Positions 14,464-20,864 of a stretch of DNA of 56,673 bases are shown here, in pieces. Every line of letters starts with the position of its first letter. Within the stretch, counting starts at the first letter, position 1. The notes beneath the pieces are model-generated. The model saw only the letters and a program-made list of their open reading frames with translations. It was not told the origin of the DNA and made no database searches. The position numbers and the translations under genes were made by a program. The stretch covers positions 1-56,673 of the IMG/VR virus record IMGVR_UViG_3300036851_000348; one strand, 5' to 3'. This stretch comes from a virus.

Positions 14464-14478
14464 CAACTATCTGTTGAC
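14459..14478. promoter_or_regulatory. Inverted-repeat operator between divergent promoters
   Basis: GTCAACA-ACTATC-TGTTGAC is a perfect inverted repeat with 7-bp arms. Each arm contains the -35 box of one promoter: TTGACA leftward and TTGACC rightward. A dimeric repressor bound here would block both. The likely ligand is the YdaS-like protein starting at 14509. Confidence 0.7.
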
Positions 14479-14502
14479 CGGCGACGATTTTTTTTGCACA
14501 AT
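14474..14502 (+). promoter_or_regulatory. Rightward early promoter, leaderless
   Basis: TTGACC (14474-14479), 17-nt spacer with eight T, then CACAAT (14497-14502). Transcription should start about 7 nt after the -10 box, at 14509, which is the A of the repressor ATG. No ribosome-binding site precedes that ATG, consistent with a leaderless message. Confidence 0.6.
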
Positions 14503-14508
14503 CCCTCC

Positions 14509-14706
14509 ATGCGAAACAAAGCACTCCGCGAAGCAATCGAAAAGGCTGGCGGCGTCAATGCGTTAGGCCGCAAGCTTGGGATTTCGGGTCAGGCCGTCCA
14601 GAAGTGGCGGCGCGTCCCGGCCGAGCGAATCGTCGACATCGAGAGACTCACCGGCGTACCCCGCGACAAGCTGCGGCCCGACCTCTACAAGGGAATGGCG
14701 GCGTGA
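14509..14706 (+). CDS. YdaS-like Cro/CI-type repressor
   Basis: 65 residues, a single helix-turn-helix domain: KAGGVNALGRKLGISGQAVQKWRRVPAERIVDIERLTGVPRDKLRPDLY. The GISGQAVQKW recognition region and the closing 'KLRPDLY' match the YdaS/Cro family of lambdoid regulators. It is transcribed from the shared control region and most likely binds the inverted repeat at 14459-14478. The stop overlaps the next start (GTGA). Confidence 0.85.
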   Translation: MRNKALREAIEKAGGVNALGRKLGISGQAVQKWRRVPAERIVDIERLTGVPRDKLRPDLYKGMAA

Positions 14707-15785
14707 GCGCCGTCGCGCGTTCCAAGTCGCTTGGCCTGCCGGGCACGATCTCGGCGACCGGCTACACACCGCCGGAAAACCTGCCGTTCGACGAATGGCA
14801 GCGCGTTGGTGCCGTGCTCCGCCAGATCGAGTCCGGCGTCCTGTGGTGGATCGGCGACTGGCTACGGTTCGGCGAACGCAAGTATGGCGAGCGCTACAGC
14901 CAAGCGCTCGAAACGACCGAGTACGAGTACCAGACTCTGCGCAACACGAAATGGGTCGCCGAGCGCTTTTCTGAATTGTCCCGCCGGCGGGACAATCTCA
15001 GCTTTAGCCATCACGCCGAAGTCGCTGATCTAAAACCAAAAGAGCAAGATCGCTTCCTTGGCAAGGCCGAGTCCGAGGGCTGGACGCGCAACCAGCTTCG
15101 GCAAGAACTCAAGGAGTGGAAGCGCGACCAGCGCGAGATCGAGCCCGGCGACATGCCGGACGGCGACGGCCGGTTCCGGCTCATGGTGGCCGACGTCGCC
15201 GACGTGCCGGTCGCCAACGGCGAGGTCGACTGCATCATCACTGACCCGCCCTATGGCGCCGAGCACCTCGGCTGCTACGACGCGCTCGCCGTGACAGCGC
15301 GCCGCGTTCTCAAGTCGGGCGGCTCGTGCCTCGTCATGACGGGGCAGTCCTACCTTCCCGCCGTCATCGACGCGCTGGCGCGCGAACTCACCTACCATTG
15401 GACGCTCGCCTACCTCACGCCCGGCGGCCAGGCGCCGCAGGTGTGGGACCGCAAGGTCAACGCGTTCTGGAAGCCGATCCTGTGGTTCGTCAAGGGTGCC
15501 TACGACGGCCCCTGGGTCGGCGATGTCGCCAAGAGCGACGACAACGACAAGCGGTTTCACGAGTGGGGCCAGTCGGAAAGCGGCATGGCCGACCTCGTGC
15601 GCCGCGTCACCTCGGCGGGCGAGCGTGTGTTCGACCCATTCCTCGGCGCCGGGACCACTGGCGTCGTTTCCGTCGCGCTCGGCCGCCGCTTCGTCGGCTC
15701 CGACATCGACGCCGACGCCATCGAACGCAGTACGCCGCGGCTTCGTCTCGCCGCGCGGACGGTCGCCAATGGCGCCGCCGGTTAG
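14703..15785 (+). CDS. Two-domain DNA methyltransferase (N6-adenine/N4-cytosine)
   Basis: 360 residues from GTG 14703. Residues ~35-140 form a helical domain (WWIGDWLRFGERKYGERYSQ, FSELSRRRDNLSFSHHAEVADL, GWTRNQLRQELKEW) found in phages with DNA-binding or methylase partners. Residues ~155-350 are a beta-class amino-methyltransferase: DCIITDPPYGAEHL (catalytic DPPY 181-184) and FDPFLGAGTTGVVS near the C-terminus. It probably marks phage DNA. The stop overlaps the start of the nuclease-like gene by 17 nt. Confidence 0.85.
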   Translation: MSAVARSKSLGLPGTISATGYTPPENLPFDEWQRVGAVLRQIESGVLWWIGDWLRFGERKYGERYSQALETTEYEYQTLRNTKWVAERFSELSRRRDNLSFSHHAEVADLKPKEQDRFLGKAESEGWTRNQLRQELKEWKRDQREIEPGDMPDGDGRFRLMVADVADVPVANGEVDCIITDPPYGAEHLGCYDALAVTARRVLKSGGSCLVMTGQSYLPAVIDALARELTYHWTLAYLTPGGQAPQVWDRKVNAFWKPILWFVKGAYDGPWVGDVAKSDDNDKRFHEWGQSESGMADLVRRVTSAGERVFDPFLGAGTTGVVSVALGRRFVGSDIDADAIERSTPRLRLAARTVANGAAG

Positions 15786-16278
15786 GCGCGAGCGCAGCGG
15801 CTGGCGTGATGAAGCGCTCAGCCGACGCCATCGCCTGTGGGGCTGGGACGCGCCCATGGTCGATCTCGACCTGTTCCTCGAATACGACGACGCCAAACCG
15901 GCCGGCATCATCGAGTACAAGCACGTCAACGCGCCGCCGCTCCTCGTCAACCACCCGACCATCCGGGCGATCCGCGGCCTCGCCGACGCGGCGGCCGTCC
16001 CCTTCCTCGCCGTGAGATACAGCGGCGAGCCGGATTTCGAGTGGTTCGCCTGCCTCGGCCTCAACGACAAGGCGCGCGCCGGCTTGCGCGAGCGCCGCAT
16101 CCCGGAAAAGAAGCCGATCTCCGAGGAAGCCTTTGTGACGTTCCTCTACTGGCTGCGCGGCCGGGGCATGCCGCCGGGACTCTTCATTAACGGCAAGCCC
16201 AATCCCGACGACAAGGCGCGGCCGATTTCATTGACCGAATTGAAGCGTCGCTACGACGAGGACGACGAACAATTCTGA
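15769..16278 (+). CDS. PD-(D/E)XK-like nuclease family protein
   Basis: 169 residues. RHRLWGWDAPMVDLDLFLEYDDAKPAGIIEYKH contains a D...D...E-Y-K pattern (acidic residues on successive strands ending in EYK), and a core GLADAAAVPFLAVRYSGEPDFEWF. This matches small phage PD-(D/E)XK-type proteins near recombination genes. It starts inside the methyltransferase gene, so the two are made together. Possible roles: recombination nuclease partnering ERF, or the nuclease of a minimal modification pair. Confidence 0.65.
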   Translation: MAPPVRRERSGWRDEALSRRHRLWGWDAPMVDLDLFLEYDDAKPAGIIEYKHVNAPPLLVNHPTIRAIRGLADAAAVPFLAVRYSGEPDFEWFACLGLNDKARAGLRERRIPEKKPISEEAFVTFLYWLRGRGMPPGLFINGKPNPDDKARPISLTELKRRYDEDDEQF

Positions 16279-16296
16279 AATAGGGGGCACGTCGCC

Positions 16297-16662
16297 ATGC
16301 CTACAGTTGGTCGCCCGAACCTTCGGGAGCCCGCGCCGGGAAGCATCCAGGCCTACGTCGAATCCATCGAGACGCTGGAGCGCGAGAAGCGCGAGATCGG
16401 GAAGGACGTTTCCGAGCTCTACAAATCCGCCAAGGACGCCGGCCACGACGTCTCGCTGATCCGCGAAATGCTCAAGCTCCGCAAGATCGACGCCGACGCG
16501 CTCAGGGAACGCGAAGAGAAGCGCGAGGACTACATGCGCCAGCTCGACATGTTCGCCGGGCCGGTCGAGCGGGCGGCCACCAAGTTCCGCGACACGCTCC
16601 GGCAGGACGGCGTCTCGGCGACGCTGCACGCCGCCGGCATGGAGCCGGTCAAGATCGCATAG
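16297..16662 (+). CDS. GapR/DUF2312-like DNA-binding protein
   Basis: 121 residues. YVESIETLEREKREIGKDVSELYKSAKDAGHDVSLIREMLKLRKIDADALREREE follows the GapR/DUF2312 pattern, a coiled-coil chromosomal protein found mostly in alphaproteobacteria that binds overtwisted AT-rich DNA. The C-terminal ~40 residues are an extension. The phage copy may aid replication or compete with host GapR. Good clue to the host group. Confidence 0.85.
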   Translation: MPTVGRPNLREPAPGSIQAYVESIETLEREKREIGKDVSELYKSAKDAGHDVSLIREMLKLRKIDADALREREEKREDYMRQLDMFAGPVERAATKFRDTLRQDGVSATLHAAGMEPVKIA

Positions 16663-16668
16663 GGCGCC

Positions 16669-16848
16669 ATGAATTTCCCTCACGTGCGGCCGCTCCTAAT
16701 TGGGCTCGCGGCCAGCCCAGGAAAACTAACCGGACCTCGCACTGCCGCCGCACGGCTGCCGGGTTTTTCCGTCGTTTTCACCCGGTGGGGCTCGAAGCCG
16801 AAAGGTCCGGAAGGCCGCAACTTTTTTCTCGGGCGGGATGAACAATAA
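16669..16848 (+). CDS. Possible 59-residue protein
   Basis: A frame from ATG 16669, 6 nt after the GapR-like stop, reading MNFPHVRPLLIGLAASPGKL and ending FFLGRDEQ. AGGGCG just before the ATG could serve as ribosome-binding site. It fills an otherwise empty ~200-bp gap, but composition is not distinctive and no family is recognised. Confidence 0.4.
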   Translation: MNFPHVRPLLIGLAASPGKLTGPRTAAARLPGFSVVFTRWGSKPKGPEGRNFFLGRDEQ

Positions 16849-16866
16849 ACAACTGGAGATCACAGG

Positions 16867-17436
16867 ATGGAGACGAAAAACTTTCATATCGTCGGCATTG
16901 CGCCGCTCATCATGCACAACGTGCGGCTGGCCGATCCGCTCGACGAATTCGCCAAGAAGGTCAAAAAACTTACGGCCAACCGGCGCAAGACGGAGGAAAT
17001 CCACGAGCAGATCGCGCGCGAAGAATTCGAGGGCGGGCTCTACTTCGACAAGGCACTCGGCCCCTACATTCCGGCCGACAACATCGAGCGCATGATCGTC
17101 GATGCGGCGAAGGCGTCGAAGCTCGGGGCCACCGTCAAGGAATCGATGCTGTCGGTAGGCGATCGTTTCCAGCTCGCCTACGAGGGGCCGCGAACCGTCC
17201 AAGAACTATACGACGAGAAATTTCTCTACCGGAGGGCCGTCGGGATGCGCGGCAGCAAGACCGTGCGCACGCGCCCGATGTTCCCCAACTGGGCGGTGGA
17301 GTTCACGTTGAGCTACGACCCCGAACGGCTCAACGGGGATCAGGTTCGGGACATCATTGAGTACGGCGGACGCTACAAGGGGTTGTGCGATTTTCGCCCG
17401 CGGTTCGGCCGCTTCAAGCTGAACGGGGCGAAGTGA
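16867..17436 (+). CDS. Conserved phage protein upstream of the GGCNN array
   Basis: 189 residues. Opens FHIVGIAPLIMHNVRLADPLDEFAKKVKKLTANRRKTEE, then GGLYFDKALGPYIPADNIERMIVDAAKASKLG, and ends GGRYKGLCDFRPRFGRFKL. I recognise this as a recurring phage family but not its function; the alpha/beta layout with Arg/Lys-rich loops would suit nucleic-acid binding. GGAG lies before the ATG. Its stop sits ~10 nt before the pentanucleotide array, an arrangement worth testing for a protein-site pair. Confidence 0.75.
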   Translation: METKNFHIVGIAPLIMHNVRLADPLDEFAKKVKKLTANRRKTEEIHEQIAREEFEGGLYFDKALGPYIPADNIERMIVDAAKASKLGATVKESMLSVGDRFQLAYEGPRTVQELYDEKFLYRRAVGMRGSKTVRTRPMFPNWAVEFTLSYDPERLNGDQVRDIIEYGGRYKGLCDFRPRFGRFKLNGAK

Positions 17437-17445
17437 GCTTTCCGA

Positions 17446-17896
17446 GGCGTGGCGGGCCCCGGCCTGGTGTGGTGTGGCATGGCGCGGCAAGGCAAGGCAG
17501 GGATTTAAGAATGTTGATTTCAACACGGCGTGGCAGGGCGCGGCCTAGCGAGGCGCGGCCGGGCATGGCGAGGCGCGGCTTGGCGAGGCGAGGCTGGGCT
17601 TGGCCGGGCAAGGCAGGGATTTAAGAATGTCGATTTTCAGCACGGCGGGCCAGGGCCCGGCTTGGTTAGGCTTGGCGCGGCGTGGCTGCGCGTGGCAGCG
17701 CGTGGTGCGGCAGGGCTCGGCGAAGGCAGGCCGAGGCGCGGCAAGGCAATGCGCGGCCCGGCCCGGCAGGCCAAGGCAGGGATTTACCAATGTCAATTTT
17801 GAACACGGCGCGGCCAGGCCTGCCTCGGCTAGGCAGGGCCGGGTGTGGCACGGCTCAGCCGGGCTCGGCGCGGCTGGGCTTGGTAGGGCAAGGCAG
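17446..17896 (+). repeat. (GGCNN)n pentanucleotide array with three AT-rich cores
   Basis: The plus strand reads GGC every five bases for ~450 bp. Blocks: 11 pentamers (17446-17500), core 1 (17501-17526), 18 pentamers, core 2 (17617-17643), 27 pentamers plus one slipped base, core 3 (17780-17806), 18 pentamers, ending at the start region of the next gene. Each core is 26-27 nt, begins GGATTTA, contains ATG followed by an ATTT-type stretch and ends CAC. The strand is strongly G-biased with GG every 5 nt. All six frames stay largely open, which makes ORFs here unreliable. Confidence 0.9.
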
Positions 17897-17906
17897 GGGT
17901 TGAACA

Positions 17907-18413
17907 ATGAACGATATTGATTCCGACAATTTCGAGCTCGAAGTCCATCCGGCGTGGCGCCAAGCGATCAAGGATTTTCTCGCCGCCAACTTTCCGCCGG
18001 GCCACGTCGTCACCTTCGATTGGCTCTACGACGCGTTCAAGTTGAAGATGCCGAGCGAGGCGACGACGTGGGGCGAGGCGTCGAAAACCAAGCTGTTGTT
18101 CCTCAGCCAGTTCCAGAATTTTTCCGAGCATCTGCTGAGCGAGCAAACCATCGCGCTCGCCAGCGTGACCGGCGTCGGCTATCGCGTGCTGCCGCCCGGC
18201 GACCAAACACCGTGGGCCGAGGCCGAAGGACGCGCCGAACTCAAGCGCGCGCTGCGCAAGCTCGGCCGGCGCATCAGCCACGTCGATCGCGCGAAGCTCA
18301 CCACCGGCCAGTTGCGCGAGAACGCCGACGCGATGGCGCGCTACTCGATGCTGCGCGGCATGACAAAGCAAATCGAACGCCAGCCAGCCGAGGACGAAGA
18401 ACAAAGCGACTGA
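17907..18413 (+). CDS. Conserved phage protein downstream of the array
   Basis: 168 residues: an acidic N-terminus, LYDAFKLKMPSEATTWGEASKTKLLFLSQFQNF, then GVGYRVLPPGDQTPWAEAEGRAELKRALRKLGRRISHV and a helical end (ADAMARYSMLRGMTKQIER). The 'G.GYR..PP..QT' motif and flanking helices look like a small winged-helix phage family; function unknown. Its start region (GGCAAGGCAGGG...ATG) resembles the cores of the upstream array. Confidence 0.75.
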   Translation: MNDIDSDNFELEVHPAWRQAIKDFLAANFPPGHVVTFDWLYDAFKLKMPSEATTWGEASKTKLLFLSQFQNFSEHLLSEQTIALASVTGVGYRVLPPGDQTPWAEAEGRAELKRALRKLGRRISHVDRAKLTTGQLRENADAMARYSMLRGMTKQIERQPAEDEEQSD

Positions 18414-18428
18414 TGCGGGGAGATTGTT

Positions 18429-18938
18429 GTGGCGACGAACGCTGACGACCCAGAGAAATTCGCCCACGACATGGCCGCTTTGCACGCGACGAACGCGCTG
18501 AAGGGATTCTGGTACGCGTGGCAGCGACTCAGTCCGCGCTGCCAAAGCCCAATCGAAAAACTTTTTCTCGCCGCATTCCTCGGCACCTCTCGCGCGGGCG
18601 ATTGGACATACAGCGAAACCGAGTTCAACGAGGCCAAGGCCCAGCACGCCGTGGGGGCGATCTTCGGTGAAATGTATCTACAGGCGAAGATCAAGGGGTA
18701 TCGCGCCGACTTCCTTATTTATTCGTCGTGGGCCGAGCGCTACGTCGTCATCGAGTGCGACGGCCATAACTATCACGAACGCACCCCCGAACAGGCCGCG
18801 CACGATCGCAAGCGCGACCGCGCGATGGCCGAGAATGGCATTCGAGTCCTCCGCTTCACCGGGACCGAGATTTACCGCGACGCGCCCGCGTGCGCGCGGC
18901 AGGCGCAAGAGTTCGCCGGCTGGCTCGCTGGCCAATAG
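18429..18938 (+). CDS. DUF559/Vsr-like endonuclease
   Basis: 169 residues. SPIEKLFLAAF opens the fold; YRADFLI supplies the catalytic Asp, and VVIECDGHNYHERTPEQAAHDRKRDRAMAENGIRVLRFTGTEI the E-x-D strand and downstream helix. This is the DUF559/very-short-patch-repair branch of the PD-(D/E)XK nucleases. The phage copy may act in recombination or branch resolution. GTG start after GGGGAGATT. Confidence 0.83.
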   Translation: MATNADDPEKFAHDMAALHATNALKGFWYAWQRLSPRCQSPIEKLFLAAFLGTSRAGDWTYSETEFNEAKAQHAVGAIFGEMYLQAKIKGYRADFLIYSSWAERYVVIECDGHNYHERTPEQAAHDRKRDRAMAENGIRVLRFTGTEIYRDAPACARQAQEFAGWLAGQ

Positions 18939-18949
18939 GAGTAGTCGCC

Positions 18950-19672
18950 ATGCCTGATTTCGCCGCCATGCCGTTCTGGACCGACGCCTACTTGGCCGAC
19001 TGCGGCCACCTCGACGACGCCGAGCACGGACGCTACGTCCAGATCCTGATCGCGCTCTGGCGCGCCCCCAAGCAGCGCTTGCCCAACGACGACGACTGGC
19101 TCGCCCATCGGTTCCGCCGCACCGTTGAGCGCGTCCGCGCCGAGCTTCGCCCGCTCATCGCCGAGTTCTGCCAGTCGGACGACAACTGGATCACGCAGAA
19201 GCGGCTCACGCGCGAGTTCGAGTACGTCACCACGCAAGCGCAGAATCGGAGCAACGCCGCCAAGGCACGGGAAACAAAGAAAAAGAATGGGCACGCCGTG
19301 CCACACCCACACCCTACCGCTACCGCTAGCGCTAAGCGTAGCGAAGTAGAGAATCCTTCCGCTATACCGAGTCCCGTTGCCGCGCGCGAGGGTGGCGATT
19401 TGAAGATTTTGAAGCCGGGTAGCGCGGCGCTTCGCGCCGTTCGCGGTAGCGGGAAGTACGCCAAACCCGAAAACCGCGACGCCTACGCCCGCGAGAAAAT
19501 CGTTGCGGCTCTAGGCGGCGACTCGGACGCGCACATGCTGATGATGGCGGCGGAAACGCCGGGCGAGACGGGCCACGACCGCGCCGTGGCGCGCGTCCGC
19601 GAGGTGGCGGCGCTGGTCGGCGTCGGATGGATTTCGCCCGAGGTCCGCGCCCGCCGGGCCGCGTCCGCATGA
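18950..19672 (+). CDS. DUF1376 (YdaU-type) protein, replication-associated
   Basis: 240 residues. The N-terminal ~95 residues are DUF1376: MPFWTDAYLADCGHLDDAEHGRYVQILIALWRAPKQRLPNDDDWLAHRFRR. A variable linker follows, then a C-terminal helical part (GETGHDRAVARVREVAALVGVGW). The domain occurs in phage replication regions, often where DnaC/DnaD-like initiators lie. No helicase loader or polymerase is seen, so this is the best candidate replication protein. Stop overlaps the SNase start (ATGA). Confidence 0.82.
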   Translation: MPDFAAMPFWTDAYLADCGHLDDAEHGRYVQILIALWRAPKQRLPNDDDWLAHRFRRTVERVRAELRPLIAEFCQSDDNWITQKRLTREFEYVTTQAQNRSNAAKARETKKKNGHAVPHPHPTATASAKRSEVENPSAIPSPVAAREGGDLKILKPGSAALRAVRGSGKYAKPENRDAYAREKIVAALGGDSDAHMLMMAAETPGETGHDRAVARVREVAALVGVGWISPEVRARRAASA

Positions 19673-20091
19673 TCCGCTTTCTTCTCGCCCTCCTCGCCGT
19701 CATGGGCGTCGCGTGCATTCTTCTGGCCGAGGCCGCGTTCGGCCAGGTCCCGTGTTCCGTCCAGTCGGTGACCGACGGCGACACCTTCCGCGCCCACTGC
19801 CGGCCGTGGCCGGGGATCGTGATCGAGACCGCGGTGCGCGTGAAAAACATCGACGCGCCCGAGATGAAGGCGAAATGCGCCTTCGAAGCGCTCCAGGCCG
19901 GGCACGCCAAGGCGGCGTTGGGCGATCTCCTGAAGCTGGGGCCGGTCCTCCTCTACGACGTGACGCCGGACAAGTTTTCCGGGAGAGTCGACGCGAACGT
20001 TTTGGCGGGAGGAGTCGATGTCGGGGTCGAGATGATCGTCCTGGGCCACGCCCGGGCGTACCTGGGCGGGAAGCGGGAGCCGTGGTGCTGA
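19669..20091 (+). CDS. Exported staphylococcal-nuclease-like protein
   Basis: 140 residues. A signal peptide (residues 1-25, RFLLALLAVMGVACILLAEAAFG) precedes an SNase domain: VTDGDTF (D36, D38), VRVKNIDAPE (R57, D62, E65), and GRVDA (R106), which are the catalytic and calcium-binding positions of the family; it ends GHARAYLGGKREPWC. The nuclease should act outside the cytoplasm, degrading DNA in the periplasm or medium, perhaps to exclude competing phage DNA (inference). Confidence 0.85.
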   Translation: MIRFLLALLAVMGVACILLAEAAFGQVPCSVQSVTDGDTFRAHCRPWPGIVIETAVRVKNIDAPEMKAKCAFEALQAGHAKAALGDLLKLGPVLLYDVTPDKFSGRVDANVLAGGVDVGVEMIVLGHARAYLGGKREPWC

Positions 20092-20092
20092 A

Positions 20093-20138
20093 GGGGGGGG
20101 GGGAAGCGGCCCGGCGGCGTCGCCAAACTCCGCCGGGC
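20093..20138 (+). other. G11 homopolymer followed by 9-bp hairpin
   Basis: A run of 11 G (20093-20103) starts 1 nt after the SNase stop. Then GCCCGGCGG (20109-20117) and CCGCCGGGC (20130-20138) form a perfect stem with a 12-nt loop. No T-run follows, so this is a weak terminator candidate. The rest of 20139-20336 holds no gene I can support. Confidence 0.6.
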
Positions 20139-20336
20139 GCTCGGGGGGTTTCCCAATCGGCGGGTCCAAGGCCTCCCTCCCCGGCGGCCCCGGCCCGCCC
20201 ACCTACAAAGTACCGGCCGGAATCGGGCCTGGCCCGTGACCGTCCGGTGATCCGGGCAAGGCAGAAACTGAGGATTCGGCTTACCATTTCATGCTAGGAC
20301 ATTGGCGCATATGCGGTTTTCTGGGGGTTCCCTCCC

Positions 20337-20864
20337 TTGTCCTGGACCCCGGCCCTGGTCGAGGCGCGTCTCGAAGAGGCGTTCCTCGTGCTGCTTTTGC
20401 TTCCCGACCCGCACCGGAGGTACCTCCTGGGCGCCCGGTCGAATTGGCCCGACGTGGTCCGCTCGGCGGCCGAAGCCTACGGCTGGGGCGATCCCGGCAT
20501 CGTCGGCAAGGGCGGCGAGGCGCCGAAGGCCCTCCTCAGGGATCCCAAGGACCACCAGCTCATCGAAGAGCAGGAGATCAAGCCGATCCCGCGCGACCTC
20601 GACATGGGCCGGCTCAAGAACGTCGAGCCCCGGGACGCGGTCGACGCGCATGCCGCGATCGAGCGCATGGACGCGGCCTTGCCGTGGCTTTTATGGCTCA
20701 GTCCGCAGCGGGCCCGCCTCGTCTGGCAGCGGCTCGAGGGAACCGCGTGGTGGCGGATCGCCGCGGTCGAGCGCCGGTCGGAGAAGACCGTCATGCGATG
20801 GTACGCCGAGGCGATGCTGACGATTGCGGATGAGCTGGTGACGCTCGAATGTGGGGCTGGCTGA
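20337..20864 (+). CDS. DUF6362-like helix-turn-helix protein
   Basis: 175 residues. The C-terminal part AIERMDAALPWLLWLSPQRARLVWQRLEGTAWWRIAAVERRSEKTVMRWYAEAMLTIADEL follows the DUF6362 pattern, a sigma-region-4-like helix-turn-helix seen in alphaproteobacterial phages. N-terminal half contains a VRSAAEAYGWGD segment also typical of it. Start taken as TTG 20337 (MSWTPALVEARLEEAF). Probably a DNA-binding transcription factor, perhaps for late genes; not proven. Confidence 0.7.
   Translation: MSWTPALVEARLEEAFLVLLLLPDPHRRYLLGARSNWPDVVRSAAEAYGWGDPGIVGKGGEAPKALLRDPKDHQLIEEQEIKPIPRDLDMGRLKNVEPRDAVDAHAAIERMDAALPWLLWLSPQRARLVWQRLEGTAWWRIAAVERRSEKTVMRWYAEAMLTIADELVTLECGAG

Noticed and set aside
17501-17526. 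Array core 1 (TGTTGA-TT-TCAACA) as a binding site for the 14.5-kb repressor
   Set aside because: The half-site word matches the operator, but the arms are in the opposite order with a 2-nt spacer, and cores 2 and 3 do not keep the symmetry.
17446-17896. CRISPR array
   Set aside because: No conserved 24-37-nt repeat with unique spacers; the cores are diverged, the spacers are pentamer runs and no cas genes are present.
17385-17907. Several overlapping ORFs of 60-120 residues in the GGCNN array on both strands
   Set aside because: A five-base unit with few A/T has almost no stop codons in any frame; all six stay open at once, and the peptides are period-5 G/A/R strings. They reflect composition, not genes.
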